A DNA stretch of 64,000 bases, from NCBI GenBank assembly GCA_023614405.1, contig CM042692.1, positions 122,939,503 to 123,003,502 on the forward strand. Reading direction: 5' to 3'. The notes beneath the pieces are model-generated. The model had not been told where the DNA came from. It made no database searches and saw only the letters and a program-made list of their open reading frames with translations. Positions 1 to 11,326 of the stretch are shown piece by piece. How positions within the stretch are numbered: the first letter of the stretch is position 1; each line of letters opens with the position of its first letter. Both the position numbers and the translations under genes were made by a program. This DNA is from Avena insularis (taxonomy: Eukaryota > Streptophyta > Magnoliopsida > Poales > Poaceae).

Positions 1-360
1 TGTTTCTTATGTTCCTTGCTTTGTGCATTGCTCTTATCTTGATGTTTACTACTTTGAAAGCTATCATTGAAAAAGCCAGCTATTTGTGAACTCCAGCAAA
101 TTATCAACTATACTTCGACCAAGAGCTAAGTTTGCCATTACCAATTATGATTCACTTTATGTATATTTATTGTGTTTCCTTTACTCATTACAAGTTGAGT
201 TATATAATAGTGAGTTTTCTTCTATTATGATCTATGTATTTGATGAATGTGATGCTTCTGTCCGTATTCTTTTATTGACTCTTCACTCCATAAACTTGAG
301 GTCATGTTTATTGAGCTCAGTTTCGCTTGGGGACAAGCGAAGTCTAAGCTTGGGGGGAGT
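1..360 (+). other. 3' end of the internal region of an Athila-like gypsy element
   Basis: Non-coding tail lying directly upstream of an LTR that starts at 361. It ends in a polypurine tract (about 349-360, AGCTTGGGGGGAGT) of the same form as the tract at 33811-33824 in the complete element further right. The short open frames here have no recognisable domain. The rest of the element lies left of the window. Confidence 0.75.
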
Positions 361-1874
361 TGATACGTCCATTTTGCATCACTATTCTATGTCTTAATTC
401 ACAATTATTCATTGATATATTTCGTATTGAGAGTTGATACTTATGTTATTTCATCTATTTTTGCATGGTTGATGACTTTTGGAGCATGGACCGCTGTAGT
501 CAGGATTCTGATGGAAAAGGTTCTGTTTGGAGGCAAAATTCGCGAAGAGTAGAAAATTCGGGAAAATATACGGAAAATCCTATTTTTCCAGAAGAGTCAG
601 GATGCCAGAAGATGGAGTGGAGGTGGGCCACAGGGGGCCCACACCACCCCATGGTGCGGGCAAGCCTAGGCCGCGCCTGGGAGTGGTGTGGCCGCCCTGG
701 CCCACTCCAGCCTCTCCCCTCTGGCGTATATCATCCCCACGAAACCCTAAGACTCGGGGAGCGACCACAGAAAGATTCCGCCGCCTCTGCGGGGCGGAAA
801 ACACCGAGATAGAAAGATCTCTCCGGCAGACAGATTTCTGCCGGGGGAGTTCCTTCCCGTAGAGGGGAGATCATCGCCATCAACACCACCATCAAGCTGG
901 ACTTCATCGGGATCACCATCATCATCATGACCACCATCATCACCATCAGCACCCTCATCACCATCTCCATATTGCTGTAACAATTGAGTTGAATCTTGCA
1001 TAGTTCATAGGGGAAACTTTCCCGGTGTTGATTACTCTTTGTAGTTGATGCTATTGAGTGAACCATTGAATTATTGTTTATGTTCAGATTGTTATACATC
1101 ATTATTTCATATCTGATCATGATCCATATGATGTCTTGTGAGTAGTTCGTTTTGTTCTTGAGGACATGGGAGAAGTCTTGTTGTTAGTAGTGGAGTTGCG
1201 TTGAGAAAGATTCAATCGATTGTTATTTAAGTTGTGGTGTACTTCTTTTAGTGGTGTCATGTGAACATCGACTACATGACACTTCACCTATATGGGCCAA
1301 GGGGAATGCATTGTGTATTTGGCTACTAATCGTAGGGGTTGTCGGAGTGACAGAAACCTGAACCCCCGTTAGGAAACCATTGCACAAGGGATGTAAGGGT
1401 CTTAGAGTTTAAAGCTGTGGTTAGGTTTCCACCTTAATTACTTTCTTGTACTTATGGATGTTTGCAAGGGGTATACACAAGTATGTTTTAGTCTTGGATG
1501 GGGCGGTACATTAGCACAGGTTCACCCACACAACACTTAGCAAGCTAAAAAAGATTAATCAACTATATGAAGCGAAAGAACTTGACAGTCTTCCCTTGTG
1601 TCCTCGAGAACGTTTGGTCATCTTAAGTAATACAACCGGCTTGTCCTTTGCTGCATAAAGGATTGGGCCACTTGCTGCATTCATTCTTACTGTCTTTTAT
1701 TTACTCGTACTTTGTTTAATTGCTTTATCGAAAACCCCTAAAAATCCGTTTGCTAAGTATTTGCAGAGAATTCCAGATCCATACCACTAGCCAGCACCTT
1801 CTGCTCCTCGTTGGGTTCAACACTCTTACTTATCGAAAATACTGCGATACACCCCCTATACTTGTGGGTCATCA
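361..1874 (+). mobile_element. 3' LTR of an Athila-like gypsy retrotransposon
   Basis: Starts TGATACGTCC right after a polypurine tract and ends GATACACCCC...GGGTCATCA, the same termini as the LTRs at 12779-26802 and 33825-35199, so this is a related subfamily. Length 1514 bp against about 1380 bp for the others. It contains a GC-rich leader (600-740), a CAT/CAC-rich stretch (880-965) and a conserved tail. The 5' LTR is outside the window, so the target duplication cannot be checked; the right flank is GCCGC. Confidence 0.85.
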
Positions 1875-4596
1875 GCCGCCTGTAGCATCGTCACCAACGA
1901 GCTCGCGCCGCACCGTTCGGTCCCCTCGCTGTAGTATAAAAGGAGGCATCCCCTGCCTCATTTCTCCACACCCCAGCACTCACCACTCCTCACTGATCCT
2001 CCCCCACTTCTTCCCAGAGCAAGGAAAGCTCTCTATCGCCAGAATTTGGCCAGAGCCCGCCACGGCTGGAGGAGAAGGTTGCCGTTGATTTCGACCACCC
2101 CAAGACCTGCCGTGACCATGCCTCGAACCATCATCGTCTACCATGTCGATCGCCCCCATCACCGACCCTAGCTGGAGCCCAGGTGAGCCTAGCCAGACCC
2201 CCACCGCCGCATCAGGTTTAGTTCCTCGCTGGAGTAGTTCATCGTCGACGACGACTCCTAGCCGTTTGATTAGAATTAGATCATAGGGCTCAGATGCGTA
2301 GATACTGTTTCGTTTAGCTCCAGTCGCTGACTGGTGGACCCCATCTGTCAATAGCCTGCTGCACTGTGCAGTGTAGTTGGGCCGGCCCGTTTAGCTTTCC
2401 CGCGTAGCCCAGAAATTCAAATTAGTAATTTTCCATTTTAGTTTAAACTAGTTTCTGTCCACAAATTCAAAAATCAATTCAGAGAGTTTCACTGAATTAA
2501 ATTACATGCATCAAATTTTGCTAGAAAGATATTTAAATTATCTATCCAAGCCCATTGGATTTAAATCATTTAGAGTTAGAGATAATCTATAGTAAAAATA
2601 ACAAGACAGAGACTTTTCTACATTCAAACATTTTTCAAAAATCAACCATAATAGCATTTGAGTTGTTTCAAACACTCAAAAATCACATTTGACAATATCT
2701 ATCTGAATATGTAAAAATATTTAGGTGTGCATTCAGTGACATTGGACTAGTACCAAACGAATGCTATTAGGGCATTTCTAGTCACTTTAAATCTATTAAA
2801 TAATAATCTTAAACTTTATAAAATGTGAACAACACTTTAAATCACATTCCCATGTATTAGAATATGTGGTGATGGCATGTGTCAACATGATCCCATATTT
2901 TAATTGGAGAATATTAAATCTTAATTAATTTCAATGAGTAGAAATTACTTTTCTCAAATAAGATAAATGAAACTAGTTCTTTATTCCATGTGATGATTGT
3001 GATGATGCTAGATCATCAAGTGTGAGCCTTAGTGTGCTAAATAGAGCTAGTTAAGTATTGTTTGGTGATTGTGTACCCCATATTTATTTATAGACGATAG
3101 TACCGACCCAAGCTACGAGAAGGAGGAGTTCTATGCAAAAGAAGAGGAAAACTTGAACCCTTCTCTACTCAAGGCTAGCTAACACTTGCAAGTTTTCTTA
3201 ACTATGCAAGTTAACCCTTGCCCACTTGATAACTTAAGCAAAATACATTAGGCATGCTTTGGTTATATACCTTCGATTTATACCCATTCCAAGTTTTACT
3301 TGCAAGCTTTATTCTTTTACTTTACCAAAGTTCTTTACTTTTAGCTAGTGATTTGTGAGTATTTGGAAAGATAGTATAGATAGCATAAAGAGTATAAAAC
3401 TAGGCCTATACTAGATGTCATTCTATGGCATGAGATTGAATATTAGCACCCCTCATTAGTGAACACTCTTAACTTAGTGGTTAGTGCTACGCATAGAACT
3501 TGATCACTTTAGATGGGATTACTTGGTGAAAATGATTAGGAAAACCTTGGAATGATGAGTCATTCTATCGAAATATTTTGACATGTGTTGAGAAACACAA
3601 ATGGATTTGATGATGAAAATTCTGAGGCATGAGCCTTAGCCCTTTATAAAATTTGATGGTTGGGTTCGGATGCAATACCATTCCCATTTTACCGTACAAC
3701 CACAATACCTGAATTGGGTAGGGCTTAGCTGGAAGTTTATATGCATTAGTATGGGTTCCCTCGTGGAAGAGGGTTGATCTGAGGCTACCTCTTGATGATG
3801 TCCACCTATGTAGTGCCCAGGATGGCAGATGGCCATGGCTGGGAGGCCAAGCTCATAGGGGAGGTGCCTATACTAGAGTGTGTAATTGAAAGGTTATGAT
3901 TGATTATCCGCATACTAAGTATGATGATTCGGGGTTATCCCTGGCGGATGTATCGAATTTTGTGGTGAAAGTGTACCACCTCTGCGATCATGGATAGTTG
4001 GAGTGGCCATACTGTTCCGTCGTCAGATGTTTTCAAAATTATTTGTGAAGTGAACTATGATTTTGACTTGACCACGACAGGGTTGTGAATATGAAAACTA
4101 GGTTCCCACTTAAGTGATTTAGAACATTTACTTAGTTTTATTTACTTCTAAACTCAGTTTAGATAAACCTGGCCTTTTGCAAATAAACCTAGAGCTTAAG
4201 ATTTCCTACTAGAACTACCTTACTTGTTAGTGATAGTTTGCGAGTACTTAAAGAGTACTCATGGCTTTGTCCCTGGCTATTCCCATGGCCAGACTATGAG
4301 GAGGACTATCAGGATGATGGACAGCAGGACATCTACGACAACTAGGAGCATCTCCCATCGTCAGCATTGCCTGTGACCCTGAAGATGGAGCCCACTACTA
4401 TGCTTATTATTCCGCTGCTTGTTTGTATTAAGACTGGATCATGAGATCCCTTATTTGTGTAAGACCTTATTATGGTTTGTAATGGATGATGTACTATGAT
4501 ATCCAATCTGTTATGTCTCGCAAAAATGGTAATCCCGGGATTGTGATGTATGGCATAACAGGCATCTGGGATTAAAAATCCAGGTGTTGACACTCT
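1875..4596 (+). repeat. LTR-like non-coding repeat, family not identified
   Basis: No credible coding region. It opens with a promoter-like part: TATAAAAGG at 1935-1943 followed by a C-rich leader. A long AT-rich middle follows, and the end (about 4290-4596) finishes AAATCCAGGTGTTGACA. A TATA box, GC-rich leader and long AT-rich tail are what the long LTRs of Triticeae gypsy elements look like. I could not place its start or a target duplication. The small ORFs are not conserved in any way I can see. Confidence 0.4.
1935..1943 (+). promoter_or_regulatory. TATA box of an LTR-like promoter
   Basis: TATAAAAGG preceded by GC-rich sequence and followed by a CT-rich leader (1960-2030), the usual arrangement of a plant core promoter. 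It belongs to the unassigned LTR-like repeat. Confidence 0.4.
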
Positions 4597-6039
4597 CTGG
4601 TCAATCTACATGGTTCACAACATTGGAAAGAATAAATAAACCAAACAGACACAGTGATCAAGGAAATACAATGAAATCAAGCAAAGCATGCTATAGGGTC
4701 TAGGTTAGTTTGTACATGTTTTATTATACCAAGACTTGGTTCACAAAAATACTTTATTAGTATTAGATTTCAAACATTTACTTTCATATGGTTGCATTTG
4801 ACCCCAACGTGTTTATAGTAACACTAGGTCATATGCACCCACTATGTTGTAGATATGTTTTGAAAAATAGTTTCATTTAGCTCTAATGGACCAATAAACC
4901 ATTTCTAAGCATTTTGCAAAAAGGTTTCCTTTGAAAACCATTTTTTAATTTAATAACATCCAAAATAGCATTTGAAAGAGCTAAGGCTTTGTATTTTAAT
5001 AACGTTATTGTAAACCTTTAATATAATTTTACCCTGTAGTCCTAATGGATAGGGGATTAAAATATGAGCATTTTACAAAAAGATTCATCCAAAAATACTT
5101 TTTAGAATTAAAGTTATGTCCTAAATATCTAAATGGCATTTATGAAATATTGTTCAATTTTAAAAGTTCAATTTTGAAAACTAATAGTTGGGGTACTATA
5201 GTAATATTCACAAGGATTCCATAAAGGTATTATTTGTAAATTTGGGACTTACAGAATATTTACTATAATTTAAATACCCTAGTTTAGAGTTTAAATATTT
5301 AAAGTAATTTGTTTCAGCAAAGTTCAGATTTTAAATCCCTATAATATTCTAGACATTTTTCTAAATCCAAGAATATATCATATGCATTTTTAGATATACA
5401 AAACAATTTCTATGCATTTTACAAGCTTAAAACATTTTCAGCATATTATTAAAGTAAACAGAGAAACTAAATGTATAAGATCGCCCATGTGGCGCTGACG
5501 TGGGTGTTGACAGGGCAGGCCACACGGCACAAACCTATTTGCTGGTACCTCTTGGCGGTCAGGATCTAATCTTGGCCGCCTGTTTGGGATCCGACCACTG
5601 GGAACGAAATGAAGAGGGGGGAGCTCACCTGGCGGCTGAGCTCCCTGGTGTTGACGAAGACGGCGACAGCGACAGCGGACATCGCAGTTGTCGGCGGCGA
5701 GGGATCTTTGGTGGTCCTGGAGCTCGTGTGAGTGGGCGACGTCGCGCAGACGAGGACTATGAAGACATTGGAGACGGTGTCGTCGTTTGTTGCTTCCAGT
5801 ATCAATGCGGGGAGGCGGATGGAGCAGCTCGGGCGGCGATGGTCTTCGGTAACTCGTGTCGAGGTTGTGGCTCTACGAGAGATAGAAGGGAAAGGGGTGA
5901 GGAGGAACGCCATGTCGAGAGGAAGAGAGTGTAAGGAGAAAGGGGGCGTGGCTCACGGATTCGACGGAGGTGACCGAAACACAGTGGCAGCAAAGGCAGC
6001 TCCAGCGAGCAATTGTAGCAGCCTAGGGGCGTTCCAGAG
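4597..6039 (-). repeat. LTR-like repeat in reverse orientation, truncated
   Basis: Read on the minus strand it has a GC-rich leader (about 5940-5480) followed by an AT-rich tail to about 4600, the same layout as the preceding plus-strand segment. GTGTTGACA occurs at about 5502-5510 and again at 4588-4596. ORFs of about 100-144 codons on both strands of 5500-6050 come from GC-rich composition; none shows a domain. The break near 6040 abuts an inverted Athila-like LTR piece, so this copy is truncated. Confidence 0.35.
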
Positions 6040-6785
6040 AGAGAAGTGAAACCCAATTTATTGATTCGACACAAGGGGAGCCAAAGAATATTTATAAGCC
6101 TTAACAACTGAGATGTCAATTCAGTTGCACCTGGAAATAATCTTTCTCACGGCAGTTTATCAGTACCAACAGTTTTGTAGTAGGAATAGTAAAGTAGCAG
6201 CATTAGTAAAGTAAAGACGGTAGTAACAACAGCAGTAAACATTAGGATTCGAGTGCGGTAGGCATAGGGATAGATGGACGGGCGTTGCATGGACAAGACA
6301 ATTCACTTAGTAATCAGAACATAGGGCAATTGCAGATAAATAAGATAAAGCATCCAAGTACTAGATAATCCTAGGCATGTGTTCCATATATAGTCATACG
6401 TGCTCGCAATGAGAACTTGCACAACATCTTTTGTCCTGCCAGCCGTTTGCAGCGGGGCCTCAAGGGAACTACTGACAATTAAGGTGCTCCTTTTAATAGA
6501 GGACCAGAGCAAAGCATTAACACTCCATGAACACATGTGATCCTCACATCAAAGTCACTTCGGGGCCATTAGTTCCGAACAACAACGTGTGTACACAACT
6601 TGCAGATAAGACCATAAATAATACTATCATAATGAATCAATAACATATTCAGATCTGAAATCATGGCACTCGGGCCCTAGTGACAAGCATTAAGCATAAC
6701 AAGTCGCAACAAAGTCATAAAGCACTAACAGAAGATAGGCACCATGCCCTAACAATCTGATGCCATTACATGAATGATCTCATCT
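6040..6785 (-). mobile_element. Inverted, truncated Athila-like LTR fragment
   Basis: Reverse complement of the middle and 3' part of the LTR found at 12779-13530/26173-26802 and 33825-35199. It runs from the GGGTTTCACTTC end region (about 6045) back to the GAGATCGTTCATGTAATGG region (about 6783). The last 45 bp or so of the LTR and its first half are missing. No target duplication is visible. It abuts gag of Tat A directly, so it probably reached its place by rearrangement or deletion and not by simple insertion. Confidence 0.8.
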
Positions 6786-8025
6786 CTTGCACAAGCAGAA
6801 CAAGGAATCACGCACCAACCCAACAGATCCCCACGCCGTCGCAGCAGCCCTTGGCAGGTGGGGCACACCCGAAGATCGCGGTCACCACATCGGGTACACT
6901 TCTCAGGGTCCGAACCACGAAACATCACAAGAAATGACAACACGCAACACATGAATGACGGATCAAGGGATGAGATCCGTAGCCAAAGATACCATACCGG
7001 CGACAGTAAAGATGACTATGAGGTATGCGAAGCCAGCTGTTTTACCTAACGAATTCGTAAAACCTCAGTACCCAAGGACTTTAAACTCCTGCATGACCGC
7101 CAAAAGTACGATGGACTACAAGAACCTGAAGCGTGGCTAGCAGATTACTTAGCCATCATCAAGCTACAGGGCAGCTCCATAGCCACCGCAATGCAAAGCT
7201 TGCAGCTGCACTTAACCGACACTGCACGGTCATGGCTCAAACAACTACCCAAAGATTCAATCAGCAGCTAGAACAATCTCGAAGATAAGTTCATCCGACA
7301 TTTTCACTCCACATTTAAACGAGTCGCATCTCTGGAGAAATTATGGGCATGCAAACAGAAACATGGAGAATCAATAAGATCCTTCATTTAGTGATGGAAC
7401 ATTATAAAGAACTCAGCCGAAGCAATATCCGACGAAAGGGCCATTGACGCCTTCAATGATGGCCTTCGCCACCGAGAGTTCATAGAAGAACTAGGACAGG
7501 TCAAACCCAAAACAATCTCATGGCTAATGGACATAGCAAATCAATGGGCTGATGGAGAGGACACACTGCATAACAAACAAACACGTTCACCCGAAGAAGA
7601 TAGGGATAAACGTAGCAATGATAGAAGATGGAGAAACAACGACGGACACATGGGACCAAGTTATGTTGCAGCCAGTTTCTCGGGAGAGGGCAATCACAGG
7701 AACGACAATTACAACAGCGTGCACTACAATAGCAGAGAGAATGTCGGAGGAGGCTAATCAATGCAGAGGTATCAGCCAAGAGCTTGGGACCAACCTATGT
7801 CCGCAATGCAGATGCTAGACGAACCCTATAATATGCTATTTTATGTCGACCCAACGGGCAAAAGACGATCCAACCATCTCATGAAAGACTGCCGAACATT
7901 TTTGAAGATGCAAACCGAGGATACACCACTACGCCTGGCACATTAGCCATCGGGGCACCACCACCACCGGTACACCAGCCAACATGACAATTACAAAACA
8001 CAACTTATCAAGGTAGTGAATACCC
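6786..8025 (+). pseudogene. gag: gag fragment of Tat A
   Basis: Capsid-type gag remains in several frames. The PKDF-K-L...YDGLQEPEAWL segment (about 7066-7140) and the ARSWLKQLP segment (about 7225-7255) are the retrotransposon gag core. The part 7760-7946 holds the C-terminal region (RRSNHLMKDCRTFLK) that recurs in Tat C. Stops interrupt it at 7139, 7269 and 7389 among others. The N-terminus is missing because of the junction with the LTR fragment. Confidence 0.75.
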
Positions 8026-8041
8026 TAGGTCAAAGGGAGCA

Positions 8042-8690
8042 ATGTCAATGATTCAGAAAGGGCGCCCATCCAACAGGATCCAGAAGTTAATTACAAGACA
8101 AGTCAACATGGCAGAGATGGCTCCACCAGCTACACCCGAGTATGTTCACTTGTCAGAACAGGAAATCACATTCAGTAGAGCTGAGAACCCACTTCGAGTA
8201 CCACGACCGGGTCATTCCGCTTTGATAGTTGAAGCCCAAGTAGGAGGATTTGACATGAGCAAAGTTTTCATGGATGCAGGAAGCAACATAAATTTGATCT
8301 ACGCGAAAACACTGAGAGCAATGAACTACTCTTTGGTAAATCTAGCACCAACAGAAACATCCTTCCATGACATAGTACTAGGTAAAGCCGAAATCCCCTT
8401 AGGTAAAATATTTCTTGACGTTGTTTTTGGATCCAAATAAAATTTCAGGCGAGAAAAAGCTCGAGTTCAAAGTAATGGACTGGCCATCACAATATCATGC
8501 GATCCTGGGACGCCCAGCTTTCGCAGATTCATGGCAGTCCCGCATTATGAATATCTAGTTATGAAAATGCCAGCGCCAATGGGAATCATAATAGCACATG
8601 ATCTGACAATTGCGATCGGGAGTTCAACAAAATTTCTGAATCTTTCAGGATGGCAACTGAGTTTGAGTAGCTTAAAATGTTAGCAACCAT
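8042..8690 (+). pseudogene. pol: Aspartic protease region of Tat A
   Basis: The open part 8042-8440 carries the retropepsin-like core: VFMDAGSNINLIYAKTLRAM, with DAG in place of the more usual DTG/DSG and close to DGGS in Tat B and Tat C. A stop at 8438-8440 is followed in shifted frames by the distal part, recognisable by DWPSQYH-ILGRPAF (about 8477-8522). The protease normally matures the Gag-Pol polyprotein; this copy is broken. Confidence 0.75.
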
Positions 8691-8723
8691 AGAACCTCCG
8701 GCAATAGCGCGTGTCAATCCCGA

Positions 8724-10232
8724 TCAGGCTTTTGGCACCACAAAAGATACAAATGAAGTACAAATCCACCCTACTGGCCCTAAGAAGATGACATTTGTGG
8801 CCTCCAATCTTGGTCCCGCATAGGAAAGCATGCTCATCGAGTTCCTCCATGAGCAATGGGAGATATTAGCATGGCTACCTTCTGACATGCCAAGAATTCC
8901 CAGGGAACTCGCTGAGCATGCATTAAACTTGGACCCAAAGGCAAAGCCAGTCAAACAGTTCTTTGTCGCTTCGCACAGCCAAAACGTAAGGCCATTGGAA
9001 AGGAGCTCCACCGCCTTACTAACGCCAAATTTATAAAAGAATTAAAGAAAGCAGAGTGGGTTGCGAACCCAGTATGCGTCCCAAAGAAAAATACAAAAGA
9101 GTTGCAGCTGTGCATTGACTTCACTGCGCTGAACAAACATTGTCCAAAGGATCACTTCCCACTGCCACAAGTCGATCAAATAATTGATGCAACCGCGAGG
9201 TGCGAACGTCTTTTCTTCCCAGACACGTATTCAGGATACAACCAAATTCAGATGAAGGAGGAAGATCAGGAGAAAACATCATTTATCACGCCCTATGGCG
9301 TAGTCTGCTATACAACAATGCCCTTTGGCCTCAAAAACACCGGGCCAACATATCAGCGAATGATTCAGAATTGCCTAGGAAACCAAATCGGCACAAATGT
9401 ACAAGTATATATTGACGATGTTATAGTTATAACAAAGCAAGGGTCTTTGCTTATAAAAGATCTCCAAAAAACATTTGAGAACCTCGACAAATTTTGCATC
9501 AAACTCAACCCGACGAAGTGCTCCTTTGGAGTCCCAGCAGGGCAACTCCTCGGATACCTCGTATCAGCAAGAGGAATTGAAGATAATCCCGAGAAAATAC
9601 ATGCGATTCTAACAATGAAAAAGCCAAAGAATCTTTGGGGCATGTAGCAGCTAGCTAGACGAGTTGCAACACTCAGCCATTTTATTGCTTGTTTAGGAGA
9701 AAAAGCACTACCATTCTACGCCCTCATGAGGAAATTAGATAAATTTGAGTGGACGGAAGAAGCTCAACGCACTTTTGAAGATCTCAAAAGGACACTTTTG
9801 ACATCTCCCGTCGTCGTGTCTCTGCGCGAGAAAGAACCATCACTTCTTTACATCGCCGCCACAAATCAGGTGGTCAACACGGTTCTGGTCGTGGAACGAC
9901 TCGAAGAAGGGAAAACCTATGGTGTTCAGAGGCTAGTTTATTTCTTGAGCAAGGTCCTCTTGCCATCCAAGCAAAGGTACTCGCATTACCATAAACTAGC
10001 ATATGGAGTGTTTATGATAGCACGGAAGTTACGCCATTATTTTTCGGAACACCCAATCATAGTGGTCAACAAAGCACCTCTGTCTAATATTGTCAATAAT
10101 CCAGAGGCAACTGGATGTGTCTCTCTATGGGGCATTGAGCTTTCCCCTCGAGATATCACGTACGAGAAGCGTAAAGCAATTAAATCCCAAGTTCTGCTTG
10201 ATTTTATCACTGAATGGACTGAACTAAAATGA
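8724..10232 (+). pseudogene. pol: Reverse transcriptase and first RNase H of Tat A
   Basis: Frame segments at 8830-9036, 9102-9647 and 9726-10232. RT landmarks: CIDFTALNKHCPKDHFPLP, the SGYNQI loop preceded by the first catalytic Asp, MPFGLKN, and the active-site box YIDD (about 9409-9420). The connection and RNase H part follows with YFLSKVL and HYHKLAYGVFMIARKLRHYF, the family's usual ending of the gypsy RNase H. A stop at 9645-9647 splits RT from RNase H, and a frameshift sits near 8990. Confidence 0.85.
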
Positions 10233-10640
10233 GCGGGCCCACCTGACCTTTCTAGCGCATGGACAATGTATTTTGATGGATCAAAAAGAACGGAAGTAGA
10301 AGGGGTAGGAGTCATACTAGTATCACCACAACGCAATAAAATGAGATATATACTTCGGATGAGCTTCGCAAACACGTCTAATAACGAAGCTGAGTACGAG
10401 GCCTTGTTGGACGGTATGTGTATGGCTAAAGTTTGCGGTGTAACTCGCCTCAAAATATTTGGTGATTCTAATCTTGTAGTATAGCAAGCAATAGACAAGT
10501 GCGACACTATCAGCGATAACATGATTGCCTACCGTGATCTGTACAACATTATGGAGGCTCAATTTGACGGATGCGGTCACACATAGGAAGAGCAAGCAAT
10601 AAATAAGCTGACAATCTAGCAAACATCGGGTCCTTATGCC
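10233..10640 (+). pseudogene. pol: Second, archaeal-type RNase H of Tat A
   Basis: Starts with MYFDGSK (10266), then NNEAEYEALLDGM and FGDSNLVV. The D, E and D pattern in these boxes is that of archaeal-type RNase HI, the additional RNase H known from the Tat lineage. A TAG at 10482-10484 breaks it before the distal part, and the third region, near 10560-10640, is in other frames. Confidence 0.75.
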
Positions 10641-10729
10641 TACCAGTGACACCTAGGTTTTTTGGGAGGAAATAACTGAGCATTCAATCAAGGCCAAAAG
10701 AGTTTCTGAGGTCATAGCGCCTAGGATAG

Positions 10730-11326
10730 GAAAAAAATTAAGTCGTGAAAGGACTCGGGGGCTCCACCAGCTAGCATGAGTACAAAGGAAGTCAATGAAG
10801 AAGAACCAGAAGTTGATGAGGTCGTGACAATAGAGCCTAGATGGATGTAGCCATACATAGCATATATGACTCGGAGAGAGCTACCCGAAGATGTGACATA
10901 AGCTCGGTGAATCACTCAAAGATCAAAAGCCTTCAAAATCATCAAAGGAGAGTTATATAAAATAAGTATTTCAAGTGTGCTACAGCGATGTGTCACACCC
11001 GACGAAGGGAAAATTATACTGAAGGATATATGTGAAGGAGTATGTGGCCATCATGCTAGCAATCGAGCAATCCCCACCAAAACGTTCAGGGCAGGATTCT
11101 ATTGGTTCACAACAGTACAAGATGCAAAGGATATAGTCAGAACATGTGAGGCATGTTAGCAATTCGCAACAAAGCCTGGTGTGCCCGCTGCTGAATTAAA
11201 CCCCATACCTCTTGCTTGGCCTTTCTCTCAGTGGGGACTCGATATGGTGGGTAAACTTCACAAATCATCTCCAGGAGGACACGTCTTTCTGCTAGTAGAA
11301 GTCAACAAATTTACTAAATGGATTGA
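10730..11326 (+). pseudogene. pol: Integrase N-terminus and start of core of Tat A
   Basis: The HHCC zinc-binding domain lies about 11034-11160 (GVCGHHAS... ending CEAC followed by a stop). The core starts at about 11181 with PLAWPFSQWGLDMVGKL and breaks off in NKFTKWID at 11326. The first catalytic Asp of the DDE triad, expected just before KFTKW, reads Asn here. The remaining core and C-terminus are absent, replaced by CACTACAATAAAG. Confidence 0.8.

Larger units (their letters stand above)
6786..11326 (+). mobile_element. Tat A: decayed Tat-lineage gypsy gag-pol, no LTRs left
   Basis: Order gag, protease, reverse transcriptase, RNase H, second (archaeal-type) RNase H, integrase, all plus strand. 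The second RNase H before integrase marks the Tat lineage of Ty3/gypsy elements. Closely related to Tat C at 53485-64000: short gag, protease, RT and integrase motifs match across both. The left end is cut by an LTR fragment, the right end by a CACTA-like terminus inside integrase. Many stops and frameshifts make it inactive. Confidence 0.85.

Noticed and set aside
880..965. CAT/CAC-rich stretch that reads as poly-His or poly-Asp
   Set aside because: Simple-sequence part of the LTR; similar stretches occur at the same place in the other LTRs.
5500..6119. Overlapping ORFs of 105-144 codons on both strands
   Set aside because: GC-rich LTR-like leader; no domain, no codon signal, and mutually exclusive frames open together.
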